39,040 nucleotides of DNA, from the NCBI GenBank assembly GCA_903859375.1, contig CAIOMK010000016.1, forward strand, positions 1 to 39,040, read 5' to 3'. Source of the DNA: Candidatus Moraniibacteriota bacterium. Its GTDB lineage: Bacteria > Patescibacteriota > Minisyncoccia > Moranbacterales > UBA1568. The notes under the pieces are model-generated. The model ran no database searches. It was not told where the DNA came from and saw nothing but the letters and a program-made list of their open reading frames with translations. This document shows, one piece after another, positions 8,270 through 17,338 of this stretch (positions within the stretch are counted from its first letter, which is position 1; each line of letters starts with the position of its first letter). The position numbers were made by a program, and so were the translations under genes.

Positions 8270-11200
8270 TCAAGATACTTCAACCTCCGCTGCGACCTTA
8301 TTGTCGAGTTCTCCGCGAAAGCCTTTTGTTCCTGGTATTTTCGGCAATCCTACCGGTTTGTTTCCAGTATCATAGTTTACCACTTCGAGAGCATTCGCGC
8401 AAGCTTTTTTCTTTTTTTGCGCCGTTGTCTTCATTTCTCTTGTCAGAAAGCCATCCCATTCGTCGTTGGATATATACAGATCGCCCCAGTTCAATTTCTC
8501 GCAGGTTCCGTTCTTATCCCTGAATTCTTTCAGTTTTAAAAGGATAAGGACACCCTTACGCGCCATAGAATATGACCCGGCGCTGTCGCTGTTGCTCGGA
8601 AAGTTTTTTCCGAAAAGATCCGGTGTCCTACTGTCGAAAAATGGCTCGACTGGAGAAAGGAGAAAATCCACTCCGGAAGCCGTATCATTTTTGATCTGAC
8701 AAAGCAGGTTCCACAAAAACATGAAATCCTTGAAGAATTTCTCATTCCCTTTTGCCGGAAGAGGCATGATTTGGGGCATGATTTCCTTTTCGATATCTAT
8801 CCTCGCATATTCGAACAATGTTCGAAAAGGGCTCGTGAGATCCGGGTAATGCGTACAGTCACCCTTACCCGGCGCCCCGTCCCACTTCAAGCGTTCCACA
8901 GAGGTACACACTGTCCAGACAGTATGTACGGGCCAATTTTTTCGTTCTTGAAACCTTCTCAGATCATATGTCATCTCGAAGCGTTTCCTCTTTTTATCAA
9001 AAACGATGTTCGAAAATTTCAGGATTTCCATTTTTGCCTTTTCAGCACTTCCGTATCTGAGTTGCAGGTTCGGACGCCATCCAGTGATCGGATCGACTCG
9101 TGAGGCGTTTCCGGACTGAACATAGAAGATTATTCCCGTCTGCTTCCCCATTTTCTGAAACGACTCGACGGGTGATGCCAACTGGAATGCGTTCAGGAGG
9201 TGTCCGGCCCGATTCGGGTCCTTTTCATCCTTCGTTACCAGATATCCCAGTTTTACTATCAGAGCTTTTTCCATTTGCTGGTAGATACCCTTCTCGATCC
9301 CTCCTTGGACCTGCTTGAACCGCATGTTGAAATCCTCCAAGACAATGACCGCATCATGCTGTATCGCGAGATCGGAAAGCTTTCGCACGATCTGGGTGAC
9401 ATAACCGAGCTTCAATTCCCTCATTGCCCTGCTCGACGACCAGTTATCGCGGATTTCCTTCTTCTCCCGAATTTTTTCCGCGTAATCGACACCGTCGATT
9501 TCATTCAGCGAGCCGCTCTCGATGATTTCCTGTTTCTGATTGACAACCGTATAATGTGCGATGTTCATCTCTCCGCGGTCCACTCCGATGACATTGACAT
9601 TTTTGTTTCCGGCGAGAAACGCGTTCACCTCCCTATTGATTCCGGATGTGCCCCGACCGCGATTGAGCGTCATGGGACAATGAAAAAGGATTTTGTTTTC
9701 GGCATATCGTTTCTGCGCGACAACTTCCTTTCCTTTTGCGTCCTTCCTGGTACCGAGTCTCTCCACCGCTACCGCTGGACGGAAGAACACTTCAGACTGT
9801 CCATTGAGTTTCAGTAAGAAATCATGCGTATTATTCGGAGGAAACAACCCTTCGAAATACATGGTGTGCAGGTTCCGTTTTCCGGTCGTGCCGGCGGCGT
9901 AATCCTGGTTGTAAATCTCAAAGAGATACAATTCCCCTTCCATGTTCTTCTCTTTGATATAGGATGCGGAGACATCGGAAAAACCGATCTTATAACCGGC
10001 TCTGGCGACATCGGCATAGAACTCCCCTATACCGTTCCCGTATTCCTCCGAGGCTTTCACTTGAGAAAAATCATATTCCTGCCAACCGGGATATGATACG
10101 AGGCATTTCTTATAGAAGTCGACAAGTTTTTTGAGGTCGCCGGAGTTGAAAGAGTCACCCTTCTTGAACGTCCCATTCTTGTAGATATCCACGATACCCG
10201 GCGTCGGATGAAAGAATGCGATCCCTTTTTTTGAAAAACAGACTTTCGGCATCATTTTCGCCGGGTCCGGGAGCAGCTTGTACTCCATCTTTTCATATCG
10301 CCCACCTTTCGCATCCGAAATCATCTGTTCGGCATTTCTGGCTTCAAAGAGACGGGTATTTCCTTTCCTCATGACCCCGAGAAAATATCGTCCTTTCTGA
10401 CGAAGGATGATAGTGGCGCTCGCCGGCTCCTTGTTTTTGTCCCATCCGTCGGCAAAAGTTGGAATTCCGAAGTTTAATTTCCATTTATCCACGTTTTCCC
10501 ACGGCTTTCTTGTCAGATATTCCCGTATCCGTTCATACGGAAGAACCAGCCCTTCATAAGCGCCTTCATAATACCCCATGTACCCGGTTTCCGGATCGGA
10601 ATAGAACAGAGGATCCATTTCATACCCCATGACCCAAGATCTGTTTTTTTCAAGTGCGAAATATCGTCCCATCTGATAAAACAGGAGCACGTCATCGGAG
10701 AAATCCTTCACGACTGTCATGAAATCGGCGTTTATTTCCGGATTCGGCGAAGCAAGAAGCTCACCCATGCGCCGACTTGAAACCGCAAACCCTCGGCTCT
10801 CCGTTTTACCGTTCGACATGACGACCGTTCTCTGGAATGCCCTTCTGAATTGGTATCCGGCCAAGCGAATATTTTGTTCCCAAATACTTTCATCCTTAAA
10901 AAGTAGCTTCTCTCCGGTTTCGGCCATGGTTTCCACATAAAAATATGGTTTCCATGCCGTTTCCACATCTTTGATCAGAGATAAGGCGCCATCGACACGG
11001 GAAAATGAGATGAAATCAGGAAACGAATAGCTGTCGCCCTCTTTCCTATAACTGGCAGATGTGTCACCGGCAGCTTTGAACGCGGAATACAGAAAAAATG
11101 GAAAAGCTTCCGGATCCTTCAAGAGTTTATGTGCTATCGTGTGTACCGCCTCTTTTGACAGATATACCTTATCGAGATCAAGTTCGCCTGTCCTGGTACC

Positions 11201-12250
11201 GACGACCTCGACGAATCGCAGAAGATTCGGTATTTTTTCCATTGCGACGTCATGGAATGTGCGAAGTGTTTCAAGAAGTCTCGCGTCGGTGTAAATACCG
11301 TGAGAACTCATTTCTTTCACTCCCAAAATCTGACGACTAAGCGTTTTCAACAGAAGAAGACGCTCACCTTTGTTGTTCTGCAGGAATTCACGCACTATGC
11401 CGTTTATTCCCGATGATTTTTCATCACCTTTCGCGACTATGCCGTTGATTGCGACATTGTATGTATCGATTCCTTCCTGAAGCAGATACTCGCCATAGTG
11501 CTTCACTGAAAATATTCGGCTTATCGGAATGCCGGAAGATTTTTCGATTGACTTGAAGTTGATTTTCTTTTGAAGATTTTCAAATATCAGGATGTTTTCC
11601 GCAAACCATCGAAGGTTTTGATCGATCATCCGAGTCGCTATCGCGGTCACTTTCCCGTCATCCTTATAAAAATTTTTACGAGTCTCATGAAATTTTTTGA
11701 AATATCCCGTGAAACCTTTCCAATTATCAAAAACAGTGCCGATTATTTCTCCGGATTCGGGATCTATCAGCAAGGCGTCTTTCTCCGAGCCATACCTTTC
11801 TTTCAGGATTCTGAATACGCCTTCTCCGAAAAGAAAGTCAATTCCCGATTCTTTCAACCCCAGATGTCCGTATTTGACCGTTATCCATTGCTTCGCGAGA
11901 GTATCAAAAGCCTGACTGATGTTTTTTCGTAATTCATTTTCTTTTGTCCGCAAAGCTTCGGCTGATTTTTCATCTGTGCTTTCCCGACGCCATGCCCGAT
12001 AGGTCTCGAGATATGTATCCATATCGTCGAAAACAACACCCAAAAGAGCCTCTTGCACGAATTCCCGGTGCAAACGATCAAAAAACTGCTTCGATTTCTC
12101 GTATTTGTTCTTCCAATCCCTCCCTTCATTGAAAATTCCGTCTTGTTCCAGCAAATCTTTCGTCACCCCCACCGGTTTCAGTTCGAATTTGAGTGTTTTG
12201 GAAATTTCGAACCGATGGGTAAAATTCTTGAATATCGGGTCCTTTTTCAT
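8270..12250 (-). CDS. cas12a: Cas12a (Cpf1)-family type V-A effector nuclease, divergent
   Basis: 1326 aa; N-term FEISKTLKFELKPVG; NLHTMYFEGLF; LFHCPMTLN; RuvC-I GVDRGEMNIAHYTVV (D891), RuvC-II VLEDFNMRFK (E972), FYVQSGNASRVDPITGW, Nuc QIKNDTASGVDFLLSPVEPFFDSR, RuvC-III NSDSAGSYSMARKG (D1222). Confidence 0.95.
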   Translation of the reverse strand: MKKDPIFKNFTHRFEISKTLKFELKPVGVTKDLLEQDGIFNEGRDWKNKYEKSKQFFDRLHREFVQEALLGVVFDDMDTYLETYRAWRRESTDEKSAEALRTKENELRKNISQAFDTLAKQWITVKYGHLGLKESGIDFLFGEGVFRILKERYGSEKDALLIDPESGEIIGTVFDNWKGFTGYFKKFHETRKNFYKDDGKVTAIATRMIDQNLRWFAENILIFENLQKKINFKSIEKSSGIPISRIFSVKHYGEYLLQEGIDTYNVAINGIVAKGDEKSSGINGIVREFLQNNKGERLLLLKTLSRQILGVKEMSSHGIYTDARLLETLRTFHDVAMEKIPNLLRFVEVVGTRTGELDLDKVYLSKEAVHTIAHKLLKDPEAFPFFLYSAFKAAGDTSASYRKEGDSYSFPDFISFSRVDGALSLIKDVETAWKPYFYVETMAETGEKLLFKDESIWEQNIRLAGYQFRRAFQRTVVMSNGKTESRGFAVSSRRMGELLASPNPEINADFMTVVKDFSDDVLLFYQMGRYFALEKNRSWVMGYEMDPLFYSDPETGYMGYYEGAYEGLVLPYERIREYLTRKPWENVDKWKLNFGIPTFADGWDKNKEPASATIILRQKGRYFLGVMRKGNTRLFEARNAEQMISDAKGGRYEKMEYKLLPDPAKMMPKVCFSKKGIAFFHPTPGIVDIYKNGTFKKGDSFNSGDLKKLVDFYKKCLVSYPGWQEYDFSQVKASEEYGNGIGEFYADVARAGYKIGFSDVSASYIKEKNMEGELYLFEIYNQDYAAGTTGKRNLHTMYFEGLFPPNNTHDFLLKLNGQSEVFFRPAVAVERLGTRKDAKGKEVVAQKRYAENKILFHCPMTLNRGRGTSGINREVNAFLAGNKNVNVIGVDRGEMNIAHYTVVNQKQEIIESGSLNEIDGVDYAEKIREKKEIRDNWSSSRAMRELKLGYVTQIVRKLSDLAIQHDAVIVLEDFNMRFKQVQGGIEKGIYQQMEKALIVKLGYLVTKDEKDPNRAGHLLNAFQLASPVESFQKMGKQTGIIFYVQSGNASRVDPITGWRPNLQLRYGSAEKAKMEILKFSNIVFDKKRKRFEMTYDLRRFQERKNWPVHTVWTVCTSVERLKWDGAPGKGDCTHYPDLTSPFRTLFEYARIDIEKEIMPQIMPLPAKGNEKFFKDFMFLWNLLCQIKNDTASGVDFLLSPVEPFFDSRTPDLFGKNFPSNSDSAGSYSMARKGVLILLKLKEFRDKNGTCEKLNWGDLYISNDEWDGFLTREMKTTAQKKKKACANALEVVNYDTGNKPVGLPKIPGTKGFRGELDNKVAAEVEVS

Positions 12251-12277
12251 TCATGGAAATCAAGAATTACTCTAATA

Positions 12278-12305
12278 TCATACCATTTACGCCAAAACAG
12301 TCAAA
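12278..12305 (-). promoter_or_regulatory. putative sigma70-type promoter for cas12a
   Basis: Minus strand TTGACT-N16-TATGAT, about 27 bp upstream of the cas12a ATG. Confidence 0.6.
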
Positions 12306-12392
12306 ATTTGTCAAATATTTCCAAAAACAAGATAGCCGATATGGACAGCATCCATTAAACGCTCGTAAAAGTGGCAGATGGTATGAAGAGGA

Positions 12393-13289
12393 TTATCCCT
12401 CATTTTCAGCCTTAGCCTTTTCTTCAGCTTTAGCCTTTTCCCAGGAATTGACCTTTTGTGTCAGTGAAATCCACTGTTCAATGGACAGTTCCTGCGCCCG
12501 TACCAGCGGGTCGAGGAGGAGTTCTCCAAGCATGGTCTCGACTTCCTTTCGGGGGATACGGAAACTGGAAGAAAGGTTGTTTGCAAGCGTTTTTCGTCTC
12601 GCTATGAAACCCGCGCGCGCGATTCGGAACAGACTCCGGTCATCATCCATTGAAAAAACACGCTTGGGTACGAGTCGGACGACGACACTGTCCACTTTCG
12701 GCTCAGGAACGAATGAGGTTTTTGGAACGAACAGTTCCTTTGAAATATCGGCGTAGTACTGCGCCATAAGGGAAAGAAGACTCATACCGCCCGGCCCCGC
12801 CGCCAGCCTGTCGGCGACTGCTTCCTGGACCATAAGCACTATTCTTTCCGGTCGGACGGGAAGGGAAAGAAGCAACCGTATGATCGGCGCTGTTATATAG
12901 TAAGGAATATTGGCGACAACCTTGAATTTTCCATCCTCAAATCCGGATTCCAGGAGATATCCGCTCAAGTCCATCTCGAGGACACTGCCTTCAAGCAGGG
13001 AAAGCCCCTTTGAATCCTTAAAAATCTCACCGAGTCTCAAAACGAGATCGTGATCAAGTTCGACTGCGGTAACGGACGCAGCTTTCTCCAAAAGGTGTGT
13101 CGTCAGTGCTCCTGTTCCAGGACCTATCTCAAATATACGGTCAGACAGATTGACGTCGGCGATCGCAATAATACTCTCGATGATAGCTTCGTCCTGCAAA
13201 AAATTCTGTCCTAGAGACTTTTTGGCTTTTACCGGATATGGTCGTGATTGTGATTTGAACTTTCCAGGTTTCATTTTTTTTTCCTTCAT
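12393..13289 (-). CDS. rsmA: 16S rRNA dimethyladenosine transferase RsmA/KsgA
   Basis: KKSLGQNFLQDEAI, IFEIGPGTGALT, VVANIPYYITAPII. Confidence 0.95.
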   Translation of the reverse strand: MKEKKMKPGKFKSQSRPYPVKAKKSLGQNFLQDEAIIESIIAIADVNLSDRIFEIGPGTGALTTHLLEKAASVTAVELDHDLVLRLGEIFKDSKGLSLLEGSVLEMDLSGYLLESGFEDGKFKVVANIPYYITAPIIRLLLSLPVRPERIVLMVQEAVADRLAAGPGGMSLLSLMAQYYADISKELFVPKTSFVPEPKVDSVVVRLVPKRVFSMDDDRSLFRIARAGFIARRKTLANNLSSSFRIPRKEVETMLGELLLDPLVRAQELSIEQWISLTQKVNSWEKAKAEEKAKAENEG

Positions 13290-13372
13290 CTCATTGTTTT
13301 CATTATCTGTTGCCTTTTTACGATAAAACAGAGTTATTTCGCAGTATTCTGCAAATAATTTCCGTCAAAGGC

Positions 13373-14323
13373 TCAATTTAGTACCGGTTCCACCTTCACG
13401 GCTATGATTCCGGCACCTGCGGAAGATATCCGTTCAAATGCGACCCGATCAAGGTCTATTATTCGACCTTTTCCGTATGGCCCCCGATCATTGATCACGA
13501 CGATGACCGACTTGTCGTTTTCCACGTTTGTTACGCGGGCATAGCTTCCTAGTGGCAAAGAAAGGCTTGCTGCTGCGAGTTTACCGGTAAATGAATACCA
13601 TGTCCCGGCACCAGACGCCGCCTTACCGACCTTCACGAATGATCCCTGAACGACTACTTCTGAAACGGGGTCCTTCGTAACACCACTTCCAAGAAGCTTG
13701 CGGGAAACTTCTTTGCCGTCATGATAGCTTACGCGGTACTGATACGTCCGGATTCCGGTCACTCCCTTCGTATTCGTAATCTTCTTTCTCCAACTCAGAG
13801 TATCATCATTTTTCGTGATTGTCTCGTACGCGATCTTTTTTTCCACCGACTCTTCTTTGATCTCGACCCGCGTTATGACAACTTTCATAAAGCGGGTAAG
13901 GAGGACATCACGATCGGGCGCGACGATATCCTCGTCACGAAGAGACACGTTGCCGTCGCGGAGGGCGTCCTTGATCGTTTTTGCGTTCGTGTCGATCATT
14001 CGATTCTGACCATCGATCTTCACTGAAACAGCTTTTGACCGAGAAACGATAATTCTCATTCCAGGAGAAAGTGGCGTTTCCCGCGATGGAAAAAATCCGT
14101 CACCCGGAGCCACATCGATTCCGGAACCGTCCAGCAGCGCTCCGACCGAAAGCTCCTTCGAAGCCGAATATTCAAAAGGAAATCCATCAACGACGATTTG
14201 GACGGATTTCGGTCGTGAAGTATCGTACAAAACGGTGTCGTTTCGCCGAAACATAAAAATGAAAGCGGACATCACGACCACGAAAATGAGGGATGCCTGT
14301 ATACCGAATCTTTTCTTACCCAT
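13373..14323 (-). CDS. secreted G5/DUF348-type protein with RlpA-like double-psi barrel
   Basis: N-term TM, DUF348-like repeats, G5-like region, C-term ASGAGTWYSFTGKLAAASLSLPLGSYARVTN...VVINDRGPYGKGRIIDLDRVAFERI. Confidence 0.85.
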   Translation of the reverse strand: MGKKRFGIQASLIFVVVMSAFIFMFRRNDTVLYDTSRPKSVQIVVDGFPFEYSASKELSVGALLDGSGIDVAPGDGFFPSRETPLSPGMRIIVSRSKAVSVKIDGQNRMIDTNAKTIKDALRDGNVSLRDEDIVAPDRDVLLTRFMKVVITRVEIKEESVEKKIAYETITKNDDTLSWRKKITNTKGVTGIRTYQYRVSYHDGKEVSRKLLGSGVTKDPVSEVVVQGSFVKVGKAASGAGTWYSFTGKLAAASLSLPLGSYARVTNVENDKSVIVVINDRGPYGKGRIIDLDRVAFERISSAGAGIIAVKVEPVLN

Positions 14324-14388
14324 GTAATTGATAATACAAGATAGTGCCCTTTATGCAATATCCTGTATTCTCAACCACCGAAAGCTCC

Positions 14389-15915
14389 TTATTGTTCAGT
14401 TCTGAAACGGTATTGCAATGCCTCGGTGATATTGTCGAGACTTATATGCTCGGCTCCGGAGAGGTCGGCTATGGTTCGGGCCACTTTAAGGATGCGATGG
14501 TAGCTCCGTGCGGAAAGTTTCAATTCAGAAACGGCACCACGAAGGACCATTTTGGAATTATCATCCAACGGGCAGAATTCGCGGATCATTTCAGGGCCCA
14601 TCTCACTGTTGGTATGGATGCCGCGGCCTTCAAATCGTATCGTCTGTATCGATCGGGCCGCCTCGACCCTTTCCCTTATGGATTCGCTCGACTCGCCGTT
14701 CGCATCCTCCTCAAGCTTCTCAATTTTCGGTCTCGGACAAGATACCTGCAAATCTATGCGATCGAGGATCGGGCCGGATATCTTCTCCCGATATCTGGTC
14801 ACATGAAACGGTGCACACGAGCACATCCGTTCCGGATCACCCGCATACCCGCATGGGCACGGGTTCATAGCGGCTACCAGAGTAAAACGGGCGGGAAAGA
14901 TACTCGTCCCTTTTATACGCGAAACGGACACGAACCCATCCTCGAGAGGCTGACGCAGGTTCTCAAGAACCGACTTCGGAAATTCTGCGAACTCATCCAG
15001 GAACAGAACACCTCTATGGGCAAGACTCACTTCTCCGGGCTTCGGAATGGTTCCGCCACCGACGAGAGATATGGCCGATGCACTGTGGTGCGGTGAGCGA
15101 AACGGGCGCAAACGGATCAAAGCTTTGCCAGAGGACAGTTTTCCGGCAACAGAAAATATTTTTGTCACTTCGAGACTTTCCGACAGGGAAAGAGCCGGAA
15201 GAATCGTCGGCAAAGCTCTCGCAAGTAGCGTTTTCCCCGATCCAGGAGGGCCAACAAGGATTGTGTTATGGCCTCCGGATGCGGCGATCTCAAGTGCCCG
15301 CTTCGCGTGCTCCTGTCCACGGACTTCAGACATGTTCATTCCATGCGGATCGGGACCGATCGCGATCGGATCGTGAGGAATGAATTTTTCAATCAGCTCC
15401 CGACCAAGCAGGTGCGCGACGAGTGAAAACAAAGTACGTACCGGATATACCGTTATCCCGGGAATAAGGGAGGTTTCTTCGGCATTTTCCAGAGGAACAT
15501 ATATTTCCTTGAATTTCATATCACGGGCAAGCACTGCCGCCGATATGACACCGTTCACCCGTCGAACCGCTCCGTCGAGTGCTAATTCTCCAAGGAACAG
15601 TTTTGATTCCGGATCGAATTCGAGCTGTCCCGTCGCCCGAAGATACCCGAGTGCGATCGGCAAATCGTACACCGGGCCCTGTTTCGGCAAATCTGCCGGA
15701 GCAAGATTGACAGTTATGCGGCCATTTTGATGAGGAGGTTTGAAGCCGCTGTTTTTTATCGCCGAACTGACGCGTTCCCGTGATTCCTTTACTGAAGTAT
15801 CAGGGAGTCCGACCAAGGTAAACGCATGCAGTCCCTGAGAAAGGACGTCCACCTCCGCCTCTACCAAAACTCCGTCGAGGCCTACTGTCGCCACTGAAAA
15901 AATTCTTGCGGGCAT
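14389..15915 (-). CDS. YifB/ComM family Mg-chelatase-like AAA+ ATPase
   Basis: GLPDTSVKESRERV; Walker A GPPGSGKTLLARALP; GEVSLAHRGVLFLDEFAEF; AAMNPCPCGY. Confidence 0.95.
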   Translation of the reverse strand: MPARIFSVATVGLDGVLVEAEVDVLSQGLHAFTLVGLPDTSVKESRERVSSAIKNSGFKPPHQNGRITVNLAPADLPKQGPVYDLPIALGYLRATGQLEFDPESKLFLGELALDGAVRRVNGVISAAVLARDMKFKEIYVPLENAEETSLIPGITVYPVRTLFSLVAHLLGRELIEKFIPHDPIAIGPDPHGMNMSEVRGQEHAKRALEIAASGGHNTILVGPPGSGKTLLARALPTILPALSLSESLEVTKIFSVAGKLSSGKALIRLRPFRSPHHSASAISLVGGGTIPKPGEVSLAHRGVLFLDEFAEFPKSVLENLRQPLEDGFVSVSRIKGTSIFPARFTLVAAMNPCPCGYAGDPERMCSCAPFHVTRYREKISGPILDRIDLQVSCPRPKIEKLEEDANGESSESIRERVEAARSIQTIRFEGRGIHTNSEMGPEMIREFCPLDDNSKMVLRGAVSELKLSARSYHRILKVARTIADLSGAEHISLDNITEALQYRFRTEQ

Positions 15916-15921
15916 ACTTGT

Positions 15922-16368
15922 TTATATTATTTTCACAACATCGGGCCTATCGGTTTTTGGTTTCTCCCAGATGGAAAACACGGCAAGAATACCTCCGACC
16001 GTAAGCGCCACATCTGCGACATTGAACGCCGGAAGTCCTTTTATCAATAAAAAATCCCTGACACAGCCGAACAAGGCACGATCAATCAGATTGCTGAGAC
16101 CTCCTCCAACGACAAGAAAAATCCCGAGTGTGGCTACGGAAGATTGGACACGACTTCGGAAGGCGTACAAAACAACAACAATGACTGTTCCAAACATGAG
16201 TATGCTTCCGTTGCGGATATCGACACCCAACGGACCACCCTGATTGCAATATACTTCCAATTGCGACGACAAGACGTCGCTTGAGCGGAAACAGAATATA
16301 ATAAAAGCCGCGAACAAAATAATGTCGCGGCCCACGAACCAAACAATCCTTCTGCGGACTGTGTTCAT
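15922..16368 (-). CDS. lspA: lipoprotein signal peptidase (signal peptidase II)
   Basis: GGGLSNLIDR and FNVADVALTVG catalytic motifs, four TM helices. Confidence 0.9.
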   Translation of the reverse strand: MNTVRRRIVWFVGRDIILFAAFIIFCFRSSDVLSSQLEVYCNQGGPLGVDIRNGSILMFGTVIVVVLYAFRSRVQSSVATLGIFLVVGGGLSNLIDRALFGCVRDFLLIKGLPAFNVADVALTVGGILAVFSIWEKPKTDRPDVVKII

Positions 16369-16369
16369 T

Positions 16370-16729
16370 TTACTTTTTTAGACATGACATGCACTCCTTC
16401 GCTGCAGGAAAGGCTCTCAAGCGTCCTTCTTCCATGTCGGCTCCACACGTGATACACACGCCATAGGTGTCATTTTCAATACGGACGAGAGCCTCCGTAA
16501 CGTCTCCAAGCTGACCCTCAAGATTCTCCTCCAAAGCTATATTGTCCGCGTATTGTTCTACCTCGGTCGCGTTGTCGTCACGATCGGTTCCGATCTCCTC
16601 AAATCGGGTCTCATATTCACCGGGAACAGCCGTCTTGTCGGCAAACCGTCCCAATTCACTTTCCAATCGGGCTTTTTCAGCAATCATGGATGCCTTCATC
16701 TCATCGCGGAATTCTTTGCTTAGCGTCAT
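16370..16729 (-). CDS. DksA/TraR-type C4 zinc finger protein
   Basis: YGVCITCGADMEEGRLRAFPAAKECMSC. Confidence 0.9.
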   Translation of the reverse strand: MTLSKEFRDEMKASMIAEKARLESELGRFADKTAVPGEYETRFEEIGTDRDDNATEVEQYADNIALEENLEGQLGDVTEALVRIENDTYGVCITCGADMEEGRLRAFPAAKECMSCLKK

Positions 16730-16902
16730 ATGATTGAAACACTCTTATAAGGATTCACTTTGTAATTCGCCGTCAAATGATTTCCAGGCATGCCCACCGG
16801 TATACGGATGTTCAAAACCCGAAAGAAAACTATTCTAAACCTATTGTACGACGAAGGGTGCGGGAAGTAAAGAAACGGCCGTATTCAGAAGAGGCGATCC
16901 AC

Positions 16903-17304
16903 TCAAAGATATATGCTTTTAAAATGACGGATATCCTGTCGTAAGGATATTTTTTCGATAGTTATCAGAACGGCATCGAATCGATAAGAAACAAGCTCCT
17001 TCCCATGTTCACGGATATAACCTTCCGCAATCCGGGAGAGTCGGCGCAATTTTTCACGCGTGATACTTTCCTCCGGGAGAGGCTCTCCTTGACCGTCGGA
17101 ATAGGTACGGGCCTTTACCTCTACAAATACGAGCTCCTGCCCGTCTTGCGCCACGATATCAAGTTCCCCAAGTGCTTTTCCTTTTAAATTTCTATAGTTT
17201 CGATCTAAAATTCGATATCCTAATGATCGAAGGTATGTTACGGCCTCGTCCTCTCCGAAATTCCCGACAACATTGTTCAGATGGAATCTCCTGAGCAAAC
17301 CCAT
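16903..17304 (-). CDS. YraN/UPF0102 family endonuclease-like protein
   Basis: GEDEAVTYLRSLGYRILDRNYR...GELDIVAQDGQELVFVEVKAR. Confidence 0.92.
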   Translation of the reverse strand: MGLLRRFHLNNVVGNFGEDEAVTYLRSLGYRILDRNYRNLKGKALGELDIVAQDGQELVFVEVKARTYSDGQGEPLPEESITREKLRRLSRIAEGYIREHGKELVSYRFDAVLITIEKISLRQDIRHFKSIYL

Positions 17305-17338
17305 ACGCTGATAATGGCTTAATTACGGTTTTTTATAT

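Noticed and set aside
9200-9817. 205-aa plus-strand ORF antisense to cas12a (and other antisense ORFs across cas12a)
   Set aside because: Shadow ORFs of a well-supported CDS; no recognisable protein motifs
12405-12445. Short in-frame repeat encoding EKAKAEEKAKAE at the RsmA C-terminus
   Set aside because: Simple charged low-complexity tail, not a separate element
12253-12756. 167-aa plus-strand ORF next to the cas12a start
   Set aside because: Mostly antisense to rsmA; Ser/Arg-rich composition typical of shadow ORFs
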